DNA of 48,507 nucleotides from NCBI GenBank assembly GCA_003249795.1, contig QKHZ01000171.1:1-48507 (forward strand), written 5' to 3'. The notes beneath the pieces are model-generated. The model was not told the DNA's origin and ran no database searches. It saw only the letters and a program-made list of their open reading frames with translations. The first letter of the stretch is position 1. Every line of letters begins with the position of its first letter. The stretch is from a bacterium (GTDB lineage Bacteria > Planctomycetota > SZUA-567). A program made the position numbers and the translations under genes. Positions 27,377 to 37,274 of the stretch are shown one piece after another.

Positions 27377-29926
27377 ATGAAACAGAAACACAATGAAAGC
27401 TGGCCGGTTCTGCGCTCCTATGAAGGCCATCAGCTAAGCCGCGTCAAACTTCCGGTCGGCGGCATCGGCACCGGCACGGTCTCAATCAGCGGGCGGGGCG
27501 GGCTCGTGGATTGGGAAATCATGAATCGTCCGGCAAAACTTTTCGCACCGCCTCTGGTCACCTACAGCGGCGCCCCATTCTTCTGCCTGCGCGCCGAAAA
27601 CAAACAAGGCGTTTATCAAAAAATGCTGGAAGGGCCGCTTTACGATTATGAATTTGAAGGAGGATGCGGCAGCCCCAACCGTTTGTCCGGCCTGCCACGA
27701 TTTGACAACTGCCGCTTTGACGCAGCCTATCCATTTGGACAGGTCCACCTGTCTGACAAAAACTTCCCGCTTGCCGTACGCCTGCAGACTTTCAATCCGC
27801 TGATCCCCGGCGATGCGGAAAACAGCGGGCTTCCTGTCGTCGTTCTGCGCTACACACTTGAAAATAAAACTGCGCAGCCGGTGAAGGCAACGATTGCCGG
27901 TTCCTTGACAAACTATATCGGTTCACCCTACCTTGGCAGTGCCGAATACTTCCACTCGCAACCCGGCAGCAAGCCCAACCCTGACTTCAAAAACAAAAAC
28001 ACATTCAAGCAAAACCGTGGTTTGAAAGGTGTTTTTCTGGAGCCAGGAATCAAAGACAACAAGCACCACGCTTGGGGGACGATAGCGCTGACAACAACCT
28101 CGGCCGTCTCCGTTAGCTATCGAACCTCATGGAAGTATCGCCCGCGCACAGAGCCAATCATGGACTTTTGGGAAGACCTGCAAAAAAACGGGAAGCTGAA
28201 AAATATTGCCGCACATAAAGACGAAACGAACCCCGTTGCGACATTAGCAGCCAGCATCACCGTCCCGGCACGGTCACAGAAAACGGTGACATTCCTCTTG
28301 ACCTGGGTCTTTCCGAATCGCGAACCATGGAACAATTCCGATCCGGAGAAAAACGTCAAACCCGAACAGCGCATGCTGACCAATTACTATGCAACCAAGT
28401 TCAAAGACGCGTGGGACGTTGCCGCAACGCTCGCACCGAAGCTATCCTGCCTTGAAAAGAAAACCATCGAGTTTGTCCACTCATTTCTTAATACCGATAT
28501 ACCGGACTCGATCAAGGAAGCGGCGCTCTTCAACCTGAGCACGCTGCGCACAGAAACATGCTTCCGCACCGCAGACGGACGGTTCTGGGGATGGGAAGGC
28601 ATTAATGACAGCACCGGCTCCTGTTACGGAAATTGCACGCACGTATGGAACTACGAACTGGCAACCGCGTTTCTGTTTGGCGATCTTTCCCGCACCATGC
28701 GTGATACCGAGTTCACCAAAATGACAGATCAGAACGGCCTCATGTCATTCCGCTGCAGCTTGCCGCTGGGCAGCAAGCGATACGGCGCAGCCGCCGCAGA
28801 CGGACAAATGGGCTGCATCATGAAACTCTACCGTGACTGGCAACTGTGCGGTGACGACAACCTGCTGACCGCACTCTGGGATCAAGCCAAAAACGCGCTG
28901 TCGTTCTGCTGGGTCAAAGGCGGATGGGATGCAGATCAGGACGGCGTCATGGAAGGGTGCCAGCACAACACGATGGACGTCGAATACTACGGTCCCAACC
29001 CGCAGATGCAACTCTGGTACCTCGGAGCCCTTCGCGCGGCAGAAGAGATGGCACGCTACCTCGGCGACGACGACTTTGCCGAAAAAGTCCGCACACTGTT
29101 TGAACAAGGAAGCGCATGGACAGACAAGAACCTTTTCAACGGGGAATACTACGAGCATATCATCTCAACCGACCGTAACGATATCTACAAAGGCCTGAAC
29201 CCCGGATTCTGGTCACCGAACCAAAAAGACCCCGACCCATCGCACCTGCAACTCGGAGCAGGATGCCTGATCGACCAGCTGGTGGGACAATACATGTCCA
29301 GCGTCTGCGGGCTTGGCTATCTTGTAAAACCGGCTAATATCAAAAAGACGCTCAAGTCGATTCTGAAATACAACCGGCAAAAGGGCTTTAAAAACTTCTT
29401 CAATAACATGCGCCGCTATGCGCTTGACGACGAAACCGCACTGACGATGGCCAGCTATCCGCACGGCAACCGCCCGCCGTTTCCCTTCCCATATTTCACT
29501 GAAGTAATGACCGGATTTGAATACGTTGTCGGAGTCGGCTGCCTCTATGAAAGCTTGAACAAAGATGGGCTGGAAGTCTTTGCCGATATCCGCGCGCGCT
29601 ACGACGGCACACGCCGCAGTCCTTTTGACGAAGCCGAATGCGGCCATCACTATGCCCGCGCAATGGCAAGCTGGGGAGGAGTTATCGCCTGGACAGGATT
29701 TCAATACTCAGGTGTCACCAACACAATGACAATCGCAGACCGCGACGGGCGGTTCTTCTGGTCAAACGGCGACGCGTACGGCACCTACTGCAAACGCGGC
29801 CGCAAATTTACGTTGCAGGTGTTAGGTGGCGCGATTCGCATTCAAACGCTGCACGTCGCCGGATCGGCGGCGGTTACCATCAATAAAACCATTCAATCCG
29901 GTAAAACAATCTCCTGCTCGCTTTAG
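27377..29926 (+). CDS. GH116-family glycosidase (GBA2/DUF608-type beta-glucosidase or relative)
   Basis: 849 aa from ATG 27377 (GGAG six bases upstream); earlier in-frame ATGs lack a site. The N-terminal beta domain shows KLPVGGIGTGTVSISGRGGL and VDWEIMNRPAK, characteristic of the GH116/DUF608 pair. The (alpha/alpha)6 catalytic domain has NCTHVWNYELATAFLFGDLS, QHNTMDVEYYGPNPQMQLWY and ECGHHYARAMASWGG. These carry the likely catalytic Glu/Asp. No signal peptide, so it probably acts in the cytosol on imported oligosaccharides or glycosides. Family members include beta-glucosidase, beta-xylosidase and glucosylceramidase; which one cannot be told. Divergent AraC suggests substrate-dependent induction. 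Confidence 0.92.
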   Translation: MKQKHNESWPVLRSYEGHQLSRVKLPVGGIGTGTVSISGRGGLVDWEIMNRPAKLFAPPLVTYSGAPFFCLRAENKQGVYQKMLEGPLYDYEFEGGCGSPNRLSGLPRFDNCRFDAAYPFGQVHLSDKNFPLAVRLQTFNPLIPGDAENSGLPVVVLRYTLENKTAQPVKATIAGSLTNYIGSPYLGSAEYFHSQPGSKPNPDFKNKNTFKQNRGLKGVFLEPGIKDNKHHAWGTIALTTTSAVSVSYRTSWKYRPRTEPIMDFWEDLQKNGKLKNIAAHKDETNPVATLAASITVPARSQKTVTFLLTWVFPNREPWNNSDPEKNVKPEQRMLTNYYATKFKDAWDVAATLAPKLSCLEKKTIEFVHSFLNTDIPDSIKEAALFNLSTLRTETCFRTADGRFWGWEGINDSTGSCYGNCTHVWNYELATAFLFGDLSRTMRDTEFTKMTDQNGLMSFRCSLPLGSKRYGAAAADGQMGCIMKLYRDWQLCGDDNLLTALWDQAKNALSFCWVKGGWDADQDGVMEGCQHNTMDVEYYGPNPQMQLWYLGALRAAEEMARYLGDDDFAEKVRTLFEQGSAWTDKNLFNGEYYEHIISTDRNDIYKGLNPGFWSPNQKDPDPSHLQLGAGCLIDQLVGQYMSSVCGLGYLVKPANIKKTLKSILKYNRQKGFKNFFNNMRRYALDDETALTMASYPHGNRPPFPFPYFTEVMTGFEYVVGVGCLYESLNKDGLEVFADIRARYDGTRRSPFDEAECGHHYARAMASWGGVIAWTGFQYSGVTNTMTIADRDGRFFWSNGDAYGTYCKRGRKFTLQVLGGAIRIQTLHVAGSAAVTINKTIQSGKTISCSL

Positions 29927-29942
29927 CCGACGCGAATATAAA

Positions 29943-29980
29943 AATGCCGTAGTGTGCAATCGCATGCGCACTACGGCATT
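29943..29980. terminator. Stem-loop terminator between convergent genes
   Basis: Twelve-base stem (AATGCCGTAGTG at 29943-29954 with CACTACGGCATT at 29969-29980), loop of 14. AAAA precedes and a modestly T-rich tail follows. It lies 17 bases past the GH116 stop and faces the minus-strand pseudo-receiver gene, so it can serve both. Confidence 0.7.
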
Positions 29981-30033
29981 CATTCTCAATAAATCAAGTT
30001 GTACAACGCTGGCAAAAAAAATGGGACCGGCGC

Positions 30034-30483
30034 TCAGATCACTTTCAACTCTTTGAACTTGGCAACGATTGCTTCCGGCGCAAGAGGCTTTTTCAAAAAT
30101 CCCGTCGCGCCCGCTTTCAACGCCAACACAAGCTGCTGTTTGTTGATATCCTGACTGGTCAGCAGAATAACCGGATCTTTCAGACTGTCAATCGCCTTCA
30201 CGCTCTGCAGGAATTTCACGATATCCATATCCGGCAACTTGGATTCAACCAGTAGAATCGGAATCGCATTCGCCGGTGTTTTTTTCAACTCCCGCAGCGC
30301 CTCAGATGCTTTTTTCGCTTCGACAAAATTCTCAACGCCCTCTTTCTCCAGAACATTCTGGACCGACTTGCGCCCGGCAGTCGACGGGTCAATCAGAAAC
30401 ACAACCGTATTGCGCTCTTCGATGAGCTCACGGAATGACGCTTCAATCTGCTGCAGTTCATCATCCGAGTAACGTTTACCCAC
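30034..30483 (-). CDS. Pseudo-receiver (CheY-like) with Glu at the phosphoacceptor position
   Basis: 149 aa from GTG 30483, which has GGGGAG six bases upstream; the frame's TTG six bases earlier lacks a site. A short helix (1-25) precedes a receiver fold: FLIDPSTAGRKSV, LLVESKLPDMDIVKFL, VILLTSQDINKQQ and GATGFLKKPLAPEAI. Where CheY has phospho-Asp the sequence has Glu80, and one of the paired acidic residues is Ile. The switch Thr and the Lys are kept. Glu often mimics phospho-Asp, so the protein may be locked on. It follows REC-FapA by 43 bases on the same strand. Confidence 0.88.
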   Translation of the reverse strand: MGKRYSDDELQQIEASFRELIEERNTVVFLIDPSTAGRKSVQNVLEKEGVENFVEAKKASEALRELKKTPANAIPILLVESKLPDMDIVKFLQSVKAIDSLKDPVILLTSQDINKQQLVLALKAGATGFLKKPLAPEAIVAKFKELKVI

Positions 30484-30526
30484 GCGCAACTCCCCTTATG
30501 GCGAACACATTATCAAGAACGACCTC

Positions 30527-32506
30527 TTATGCCTCGGCCGAAGGCTCTGCGCCTTCCTCAAGCGGCTGATCTGCGACCACGCCTTTTCCCGGCACATACG
30601 TCGCCGGACGCAATGTTCCGCGTTCAATATCCTCAATCATCGCGAGAGGCCCCTTGAACTCCGTCTTGAAATGCCGCATACAGGAACCGGTCCGGATAAT
30701 CACATCCGGATAAAGATTATCCCAGACAATCACCTCTTTCACAGGCGACAGCGATGATGAATTTATAATCTCCCTGCGCTTGGCAGACAGCTCGTCATGC
30801 CGCTCTTTCTTTTTCAGGAACTCTTCAAAGATCCCCGCATACTCTGTTTTTTTCTCCGGCGGCAGCGCCTTGTACCGCGCGCGATCTCCAAAGAAAGTCG
30901 TCACCGGCTTGACCAGCGCCGTAATCTCATCATCCAGTTGCTGCATCTCTTCATCAATCGCCAGCAACTGATAGTTGATCCCCGGCTGAAGCGTCGTGTG
31001 CACACCCAACTCTGAACCGGCAACCTTTGTTTCAATCCCCAAAAGCGCGACGCAGTTTCCGCCGACAATCTTGCCTGCCTTGACCTTGCCCAGCGACCAC
31101 ACCCGGCTGTTGACCATATCGCGGGAAACCGTCATATCACCGGTTACGGTCAGTTGCGCCTGACTGACATACTTGGCCATCATCTGACCGCCTACGACAA
31201 TCTCGGACTTGTCGCGACCGGCAATTCCACCGGAAGCATTCAGGAAATCTTCACACTCGATCCGGCTGGCGCCGATGATCCCGTAAATTTCCGCAGACTT
31301 GCAGCAGATTGCAAAATCATCCTGCACGCCGCCGTGAACAATCACATGTCCGTTAAACCGGATATTACCTGTTGCGAAATCAACATCGCCGGAGACTTCA
31401 TAGACTGCGCTGACTGTCAGGACGGCATGCGTAAACAGGGGACGCCCCTGCTGGGTTGCATAATAAAACTTTTCGTCATCGTCGGCTTGCACCCCCTCGC
31501 CAGTGCGGAGGATCGCGGGTTTCCCTTTTTTGGCCTGCAACACTTTACCCGTCAACGAAAAACCATCTTCGCCTTCGGTCGGCGGAATGATCTCAGCAAG
31601 CAGGTCTCCTTCATTAACCATCACGATACTCACCGCCTCGCGATAGTCGACCGCCCCGGCCTCTGCCTGCTCTTCAGCCCGGTAGGATGCCTCACCACTG
31701 ACGTCGACTTTAAAATCGATATGTCCGTGTTTGCCATGAATAGCGCGTTTTCCTTTGGCAATTACGATCTCAATACCGGACTGTTTGATCGCCGGCAATT
31801 TCACAAACGCACCGGCAATCGCAGCCGCATCAATCCCACGGCTGACCTTCTCCTCATTCAACGCAGACATAACCGCATCTTTACCACGGAATGAATTGGG
31901 GTGACGCGCACAAGAGACCAAACGGACTTCCAACTCGTCATGATCAATCTGCAGGTCGTAAGCCGGTTCTGTCCCCTCCGGAAGCGGTTCCAGTTGCGGG
32001 GCAGGACGCCGGTTAGCAGCCGCTGCAGGTGCATCCTCTGACTCCGCTTCTGCCGCGTCAGTTGACTCAGCCAGTGCTTGACCTTTCTGCGAACCATCGG
32101 TCAAATCAGTCCAACACAACGCAATGATCTCGCTGATTTCCTGCGCGCGCACCGGCTTGGCCATCACGCCGCAATTATGAAACGCCGCTTCTACTTTTTT
32201 CAGGTCGTCAAGACTGTAATTGCCACTGATCACAAAGATCGGCGTCGCTTTATGTTGCGGCATACTTCGTATTTGTTTGGCGACAAGAAGCCCGTTTCCG
32301 CCGGGAATTTTGATATCGGTAATACACAATCCAAAAGCCCGCGATTTCAGATGCTCCATCGCCTCCTGAACCGTAGCCGCAAAGACCGGCTCGATTTGCT
32401 TCGCTTTCAGGATCTGTCCGATGAGTTCGCGGATTTCCGGCTCGTCATCAACAACGAGTGCGGTTTTGGGTGCATCCGGAACCGGTGTGATTGCAGGCAG
32501 ACTCAT
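30527..32506 (-). CDS. Receiver domain fused to FapA/DUF342 polymer-forming domain
   Basis: Residues 1-125 form a receiver (ALVVDDEPEIREL, Asp64 in LCITDIKIPGGNG, Lys in GVMAKPVRAQE). An acidic/Ala-rich linker (about 135-175) leads to a DUF342 (FapA) region from about 180: YDLQIDHDELEVRLVS, then the beta-helix part VIVHGGVQDDFAICCKSAEIYG and ECEDFLNASGGIAGRDKSEIVVGGQMMA. A coiled coil (about 525-600) follows. FapA has been linked to flagellar assembly and placement. Fusing a receiver suggests phosphorylation-controlled assembly. ATG 32506 is chosen (GGGGA upstream); earlier codons are TTG or badly spaced. 659 aa. Confidence 0.9.
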   Translation of the reverse strand: MSLPAITPVPDAPKTALVVDDEPEIRELIGQILKAKQIEPVFAATVQEAMEHLKSRAFGLCITDIKIPGGNGLLVAKQIRSMPQHKATPIFVISGNYSLDDLKKVEAAFHNCGVMAKPVRAQEISEIIALCWTDLTDGSQKGQALAESTDAAEAESEDAPAAAANRRPAPQLEPLPEGTEPAYDLQIDHDELEVRLVSCARHPNSFRGKDAVMSALNEEKVSRGIDAAAIAGAFVKLPAIKQSGIEIVIAKGKRAIHGKHGHIDFKVDVSGEASYRAEEQAEAGAVDYREAVSIVMVNEGDLLAEIIPPTEGEDGFSLTGKVLQAKKGKPAILRTGEGVQADDDEKFYYATQQGRPLFTHAVLTVSAVYEVSGDVDFATGNIRFNGHVIVHGGVQDDFAICCKSAEIYGIIGASRIECEDFLNASGGIAGRDKSEIVVGGQMMAKYVSQAQLTVTGDMTVSRDMVNSRVWSLGKVKAGKIVGGNCVALLGIETKVAGSELGVHTTLQPGINYQLLAIDEEMQQLDDEITALVKPVTTFFGDRARYKALPPEKKTEYAGIFEEFLKKKERHDELSAKRREIINSSSLSPVKEVIVWDNLYPDVIIRTGSCMRHFKTEFKGPLAMIEDIERGTLRPATYVPGKGVVADQPLEEGAEPSAEA

Positions 32507-32859
32507 GCGGCACATTCCCCAGATCAGTGATCCAAAAGATATTGATAACAAAAAGAACCGCGAATCATCCTGACTGCCTCAGGCGCGGCATCCGGGAACC
32601 GGCGTAGACTCACTCAAGAAACACGATCTGTCCACTGCCCAATTGAATTGCTTCCCGGATGTAAGAATATGCAACAAACGCCATGGAAACAAGTATGAAT
32701 TTGCACAGTTTACGGATTTTTCAGGAATTATATGAAACGGTTCTCGAACATAGACTGCAAGTTACCAGACAAAATCATGTTGAAACCGCCATTATTCATA
32801 CAAACGGGACGTCACTGCAACAGTGGCGTCCCGTTTGTTCTTGAAAATACCGGTTCTGT
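32507..32859. other. 353-bp gap between two minus-strand genes
   Basis: Contains the terminator of the M16C gene at 32800-32838 and, nearer 32507-32700, the presumed promoter of REC-FapA. I could not pick a convincing -35/-10 pair by eye. No coding frame or RNA gene was seen. Confidence 0.5.
32800..32838. terminator. Long stem-loop terminator after the M16C peptidase gene
   Basis: An 18-base stem with one G-T pair: CAAACGGGACG (32801-32811) with CGTCCCGTTTG (32827-32837), then CACTG/CAGTG, loop CAA. It lies 21 bases past the minus-strand stop at 32860. The tail is only moderately T-rich. Confidence 0.75.
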
Positions 32860-35808
32860 TTATAGGTCTGTAATCGTAAACACAGGCGCACCGGCTTCTT
32901 TACTGGCGGCTTCCAGCTTCTCACGGCTGGCGATCACCGTGACCATCGGATTCTTCAGCCCGGGACGCAACACTTCCGCACTCGCGCGACGGATCTCGTC
33001 ACCAGTCAGCGACAACAGGCGCTGGCGCAGCTCTTTGCGGAACGCCGGGGTTTCTTCTGCAAGGTAACGCGAAAGCGCAATCCCCGCGCTTGTTGCCGGA
33101 CGCACCGGACGGTCAAGCCCTTTAACCGTACCGATAATCGCCTGCTCCAGATCGTCTTTTGATAGCGGCATTTCGTTTTCGATATAGTCGCATGCGCCTC
33201 TGTATGTCGCCAGCGTCGGCAGGATCACCGGATCGCGATAACTGGCAAAGCTGAATACCCCGCGCGGGCCTGCGTAGCTGGCACGCGCCCCGTATGCTCC
33301 ACGCTTGACGCGAACCTCTTCCCACAAATATCCGTACGAGAGTTGTGTCATGAGTAAACCCAGCGCCATCGCAAGCGGGTGGGTCGATGACACCGCAGGC
33401 ATCGCGCATGCAACATACGCAACGTCTGCAGGCATGGCAATCCCGTGCGCCGTCGCCGGTTTTTGCGGCACGTCAAACGAAAGGGCAGACGCTGCTTCGC
33501 CCAACCCACCCAGCATACCGCCAAGCCATGACTCGATTTTTCCGAATGCGTCATCCGGCGCGATTGTACTGGCAACCGTTCCGCCACGGCGGATCGCGTA
33601 TGAATGAATCTGCTGCAGTTTTCCGATCAACTCATCAGCCAGCTTGTCATAGTCTTTCACCAGTGTATCAAGCATTGCGATCCGGCTGAGTCCGGTTACG
33701 GTTTCTGAAAGCGCACACGCGGGAGACAGGCTGGCCGCAGCATGTTGCGCCGCAAAAAGATGTCCCTGTTGCAACAGCGAGTCGCGCATCCCGATCCGGT
33801 TCTGCTGGACGATTTCGCGCAACCGTTCTTTATCGGTAAAGTCACACTTCAGCAGCCGCTTCTGCAGGATATCAAGCATCTTGTCCGCATTCTCGGCCAG
33901 CGCTCTGGTACTGACAATCAGGTACGGCCGCGGAGTCGCTGTGTCGATATGAGTCGTAACCACCCCGGGCGATGCCGAAATTCCGCCAGTCACTGCCGCC
34001 TCAAGCTCAGCCATCCGAGCGTAGTCCAAACCGTCAGCGCCCATCTGATGCAACGCTTCGCAATAAAGCGCCAGATACGGATATAACTCGTTTGGCAGCC
34101 CCGACAGATTAAACGCCACATGCAGATAGCACATGCCACCCGCCAGCAGATCCGTTTTTAGCAGCGTCTGACCGCTGACAGTCAACGACGACGTCGGCAA
34201 CTCAATCGGCTCTTTCGGCACATCCGAGAGCGACAGACGCGGAAGCGTTGCCAGATTTTCCGGCGTATTCGGCGTGCTTTGCATCAGGGTCAACTCTTCA
34301 TCCTCAACCGCGATACGCTTCTGTTCATCCGCACTCATTCCATCAAGCGTTTTCTTCATTTCTTCGGCAAAAGCTGCGTCTTCCCTCTCGCTCATGGCAG
34401 GGACGGGCAGGAAGGTCAGCTCGACGTAATGCGGATTCTGCAATAGCTCTTGTTGCATGATTTGTGCAAAAATTGCATGATTCTGTGCATAAGTTGCATG
34501 AAGTTCATCCAGATAATCGGCAATCCGCAGGTACCGCAGCGGGTCACCTTCATACACCCACGAACGGTACACTCGCTCCATCAGCCGCAACGGATATTCG
34601 CTGCCGATCTCACGGCTGGAGAGTGACAGGCGGTGGAAGGCGGCGGCAATTTTGTCTTCGTCCAGCCCGCGTTCGACTTCATCGCGAATCGTTTTGAACA
34701 CAAGCTCGCGGATGGCACCGGCGCGGTCTGCTTCCGTACCCTTGAGCCCGACAGAGAAACAGGTTTGCCGCTCGTATTCGCTGAAACCGCTTTCGGTCAG
34801 ATCCTCACCCAGACGCGAATCGATCAGCGCCTTCTGCAGAGGAGAAGCGGGATTGCCAAGCAGATAGTAATCCAGAATCCGCCACGCAAGCACACGCTCA
34901 GGGTCAGTCACTTCCGTGGTCATGAATGTCAGCGTGTACGCGGTTTTGCACTCGGTCTCTTCGTGTGAACCGATCGGATATGAAACGGTCGCGGACTTGG
35001 GAGAAGTCCACTTCGGCTGCAGCGGAATCGACGAATCGACATTGATTTTCGTATAACCGCCGAGGTGCTTATCCTGCAGAAACGCGGTGATTTTTTCCGG
35101 ATGCACGCGACTGTAGACAAAGATGCGCGAATTCGACGGATGATAGAATGTTTCGTGAAACTTTTTAAACTCCGCGTACGTCAGCTGCGGAATCGACTTC
35201 GGGTCACCGCCGTAATCAAGACCGTAGATCGTTTCCGGATACAGGAGTTTTCCCTGCTCGCGACTGATGATCCCGTCGAGAGCCGAGTACACGCCTTTCA
35301 TTTCATTATAGACGATCCCCTTGACGATCAGTTTTTTATCCTCACCCTCGCCTTCGAACGCGAAATGATGGCCTTCCTGCTTGAAGTGCTGTTCGGTGAT
35401 CTTCGGCTTGAACACGGCATCAGCGTACACGTCGGCGAGATTGAAAAAGTCTTTCTCGTTCATGCTCGCGCACGGATAGACGGTGCGGTCGGGATACGTC
35501 ATCGCGTTCAGGAACGTCGCCATACTGCATTTGAGCAACTCCACAAACGGATCCTTGACCGGATACTTCTCAGAGCCGCAGAGAACCGTGTGCTCAAGGA
35601 TATGCGGCAGGCCCGTATCGTTAGGCGGCGGCGTACGCAGGCAGATCGAAAACAGGTTTTCTTCGTCTTCCGTATGCAGATGAAGAAGTTGCGCGCCCGT
35701 TGCGATATGCTCCATTTCATAAGCAAAACCGCCGAGAGCCGGAAGCTCTGTCACGCGGGTGATTTTGAAACCGTTCAGCGTATCATCAACCGAATAAATT
35801 GCTGCCAT
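32860..35808 (-). CDS. M16C zinc metallopeptidase, presequence-protease (PreP/Cym1) type
   Basis: 982 aa, full length for the single-chain two-halves M16C family. The inverted zinc motif HxxEH is His69, Glu72, His73 (PHILEHTVLCGSEKYPVKDP), and the third ligand Glu169 lies in VYNEMKGVYS, at the usual distance. The C-terminal half has the GAYGARASY/RDP elements that close the chamber. PreP-type enzymes cut unstructured peptides up to about 70 residues inside a closed chamber. No signal peptide, so a cytosolic peptide-clearing role is likely. ATG 35808 has GGGAGG five to six bases upstream. Stands alone on the minus strand. Confidence 0.95.
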   Translation of the reverse strand: MAAIYSVDDTLNGFKITRVTELPALGGFAYEMEHIATGAQLLHLHTEDEENLFSICLRTPPPNDTGLPHILEHTVLCGSEKYPVKDPFVELLKCSMATFLNAMTYPDRTVYPCASMNEKDFFNLADVYADAVFKPKITEQHFKQEGHHFAFEGEGEDKKLIVKGIVYNEMKGVYSALDGIISREQGKLLYPETIYGLDYGGDPKSIPQLTYAEFKKFHETFYHPSNSRIFVYSRVHPEKITAFLQDKHLGGYTKINVDSSIPLQPKWTSPKSATVSYPIGSHEETECKTAYTLTFMTTEVTDPERVLAWRILDYYLLGNPASPLQKALIDSRLGEDLTESGFSEYERQTCFSVGLKGTEADRAGAIRELVFKTIRDEVERGLDEDKIAAAFHRLSLSSREIGSEYPLRLMERVYRSWVYEGDPLRYLRIADYLDELHATYAQNHAIFAQIMQQELLQNPHYVELTFLPVPAMSEREDAAFAEEMKKTLDGMSADEQKRIAVEDEELTLMQSTPNTPENLATLPRLSLSDVPKEPIELPTSSLTVSGQTLLKTDLLAGGMCYLHVAFNLSGLPNELYPYLALYCEALHQMGADGLDYARMAELEAAVTGGISASPGVVTTHIDTATPRPYLIVSTRALAENADKMLDILQKRLLKCDFTDKERLREIVQQNRIGMRDSLLQQGHLFAAQHAAASLSPACALSETVTGLSRIAMLDTLVKDYDKLADELIGKLQQIHSYAIRRGGTVASTIAPDDAFGKIESWLGGMLGGLGEAASALSFDVPQKPATAHGIAMPADVAYVACAMPAVSSTHPLAMALGLLMTQLSYGYLWEEVRVKRGAYGARASYAGPRGVFSFASYRDPVILPTLATYRGACDYIENEMPLSKDDLEQAIIGTVKGLDRPVRPATSAGIALSRYLAEETPAFRKELRQRLLSLTGDEIRRASAEVLRPGLKNPMVTVIASREKLEAASKEAGAPVFTITDL

Positions 35809-35927
35809 CAGATCCTCCCATTTTTCAAGATAGACTCATACCGTTCTGTCATTATCCGGAGTGCATCATGCAATGCAATGTAAAAGAATTCCGGCACGCG
35901 AAGTCGCTTCGGAAAAACAATAAAAAC

Positions 35928-35956
35928 AGAGGCAACCGGAAAAACCGGCCGCCCCT
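35928..35956 (-). terminator. Intrinsic terminator of the aldolase gene
   Basis: Minus-strand transcript: AGGGGCGGCCGG, loop UUUUU, CCGGUUGCCUCU, with three G-U pairs in a 12-base stem, followed by GTTTTTATTGTTTTT. It lies 40 bases past the stop at 35996 and fits a rho-independent terminator. Confidence 0.8.
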
Positions 35957-35995
35957 GCGGGTGTTGACTTCTTCTTCGTTCGCGTCGGGAAAGAC

Positions 35996-36973
35996 TCAGT
36001 CCCAAGCGTGACCGGCAGAACCCAGAACTTCAATGTTCTTGCGCTTGTAGAGTTCCTTCAGGCCGTCGCGTGCAGGGCCGAGGTACTTGCGCGGGTCGAA
36101 CTCTTCCGGCTTCGTGGTGAAGACCTTGCGGATCGCAGCGGTCATCGCCAGACGTCCGTCGGAGTCGATGTTGATTTTGCAGACGGCGCTCTTAGCAGCA
36201 GCACGCAGCTGGTCTTCGCCGATGCCGATAGCATCCTTGAGCTTGCCGCCGTTTTCGTTGATGATCTTGACCAGATCCTGCGGAACCGAGCTGGAACCGT
36301 GCAGAACGATCGCGAAGCCCGGAATACGCTTTTCGATTTCAGCGAGGATGTCCAGACGGATCTTCGGGTTCTGACCCGGCTTGAACTTGAACGCGCCGTG
36401 GCTGGTACCGATGGAGATCGCGAGGCTGTCGACGTTGGTCTTCTTGACGAAGTCTTCAACCTGATCGGGTTCGGTATAGGTGTGGTGTTCAGCCGAAACG
36501 TCGTCTTCAACACCAGCCAGAACACCCAGCTCACCTTCAACGGTAACGTCAAACTGGTGGGCAAGGTCAACAACCTTCTTGGTTTCGTCGACGTTCTTGT
36601 CATACGGGTGGTGCGAGCCGTCGATCATGACGCTGGAGAAGCCGTATTCGATGCAGCTTTTGCAGATCTCGAAGTCGGAGCCGTGGTCGAGGTGCAGCGC
36701 AATCGGAATGTTCTTGCCGTTGTTGAGTTCCTTGGCGTATTCAACAGCGCCCTGAGCCATGTAACGCAGCAGGGTTTCGTTGGCGTACTTGCGTGCGCCG
36801 GAGCTGACCTGCAGGATGACCGGGCTTTCGGTTTCGGTACAAGCCTGGATAATCGCCTGCATCTGTTCCATGTTGTTGAAGTTGTAGGCAGGGATTGCAT
36901 AACCGCCGGTGACCGCTTTCGCGAAAAGGTCACGGGTGTTGACAAGCCCCAGATCCTTATAACAAATTCCCAT
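35996..36973 (-). CDS. fba: Class II fructose-bisphosphate aldolase
   Basis: Zn2+-dependent enzyme joining dihydroxyacetone phosphate and glyceraldehyde-3-phosphate (glycolysis/gluconeogenesis). Metal ligands and active site are visible: ALHLDHGSDFEICKSCIE with the zinc His, MIDGSHHPYDKN, the EGELGVLAGVEDD loop, GTSHGAFKF with another His ligand, and LHGSSSVP. ATG 36973 has AAGGAG six bases upstream; the ATG six bases earlier abuts the site, and frames reaching 37138 lack protein character. 325 aa matches one bacterial subgroup of class II aldolase. It has its own promoter and terminator. Confidence 0.96.
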   Translation of the reverse strand: MGICYKDLGLVNTRDLFAKAVTGGYAIPAYNFNNMEQMQAIIQACTETESPVILQVSSGARKYANETLLRYMAQGAVEYAKELNNGKNIPIALHLDHGSDFEICKSCIEYGFSSVMIDGSHHPYDKNVDETKKVVDLAHQFDVTVEGELGVLAGVEDDVSAEHHTYTEPDQVEDFVKKTNVDSLAISIGTSHGAFKFKPGQNPKIRLDILAEIEKRIPGFAIVLHGSSSVPQDLVKIINENGGKLKDAIGIGEDQLRAAAKSAVCKINIDSDGRLAMTAAIRKVFTTKPEEFDPRKYLGPARDGLKELYKRKNIEVLGSAGHAWD

Positions 36974-37274
36974 CTCCATCTCCTTTTTAATAGAACAATC
37001 CTGAATAGATTGCTTACACATTGCATAAACCTGTGCCAGTGTAGCGACGAACGCATTTGTACTCAAGTTTTTTTTATCGATAGCTGGCAGAACGTTCCGA
37101 TTTCCGGTTCCGGGTGATTCCACGTAACTGCCACTCATCTCTGAAGATCTGAAATATATTCGGTCTTCTTCTGGTCACTGAAGACCTGAAAATCGCCTCA
37201 CGAATCCATTCCTGCACCATTCCGACCTGCGCCGCAAGTCACTCCAAAGCTGTTATTATCTATGGAGAAAGAGG
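36974..37274. other. 301-bp gap holding the aldolase promoter
   Basis: The aldolase leader and promoter (37038-37066, minus) occupy the left part. No gene or clear terminator for the minus-strand nitrilase gene, whose stop is at 37275, was seen. Confidence 0.5.
37038..37066 (-). promoter_or_regulatory. Sigma-70 type promoter for the aldolase
   Basis: Minus-strand TTGAGT, 17-bp spacer, TACACT (four of six each), predicting a start near 37031 and a leader of about 60 bases before ATG 36973. Correct place and spacing, moderate match. Confidence 0.5.
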
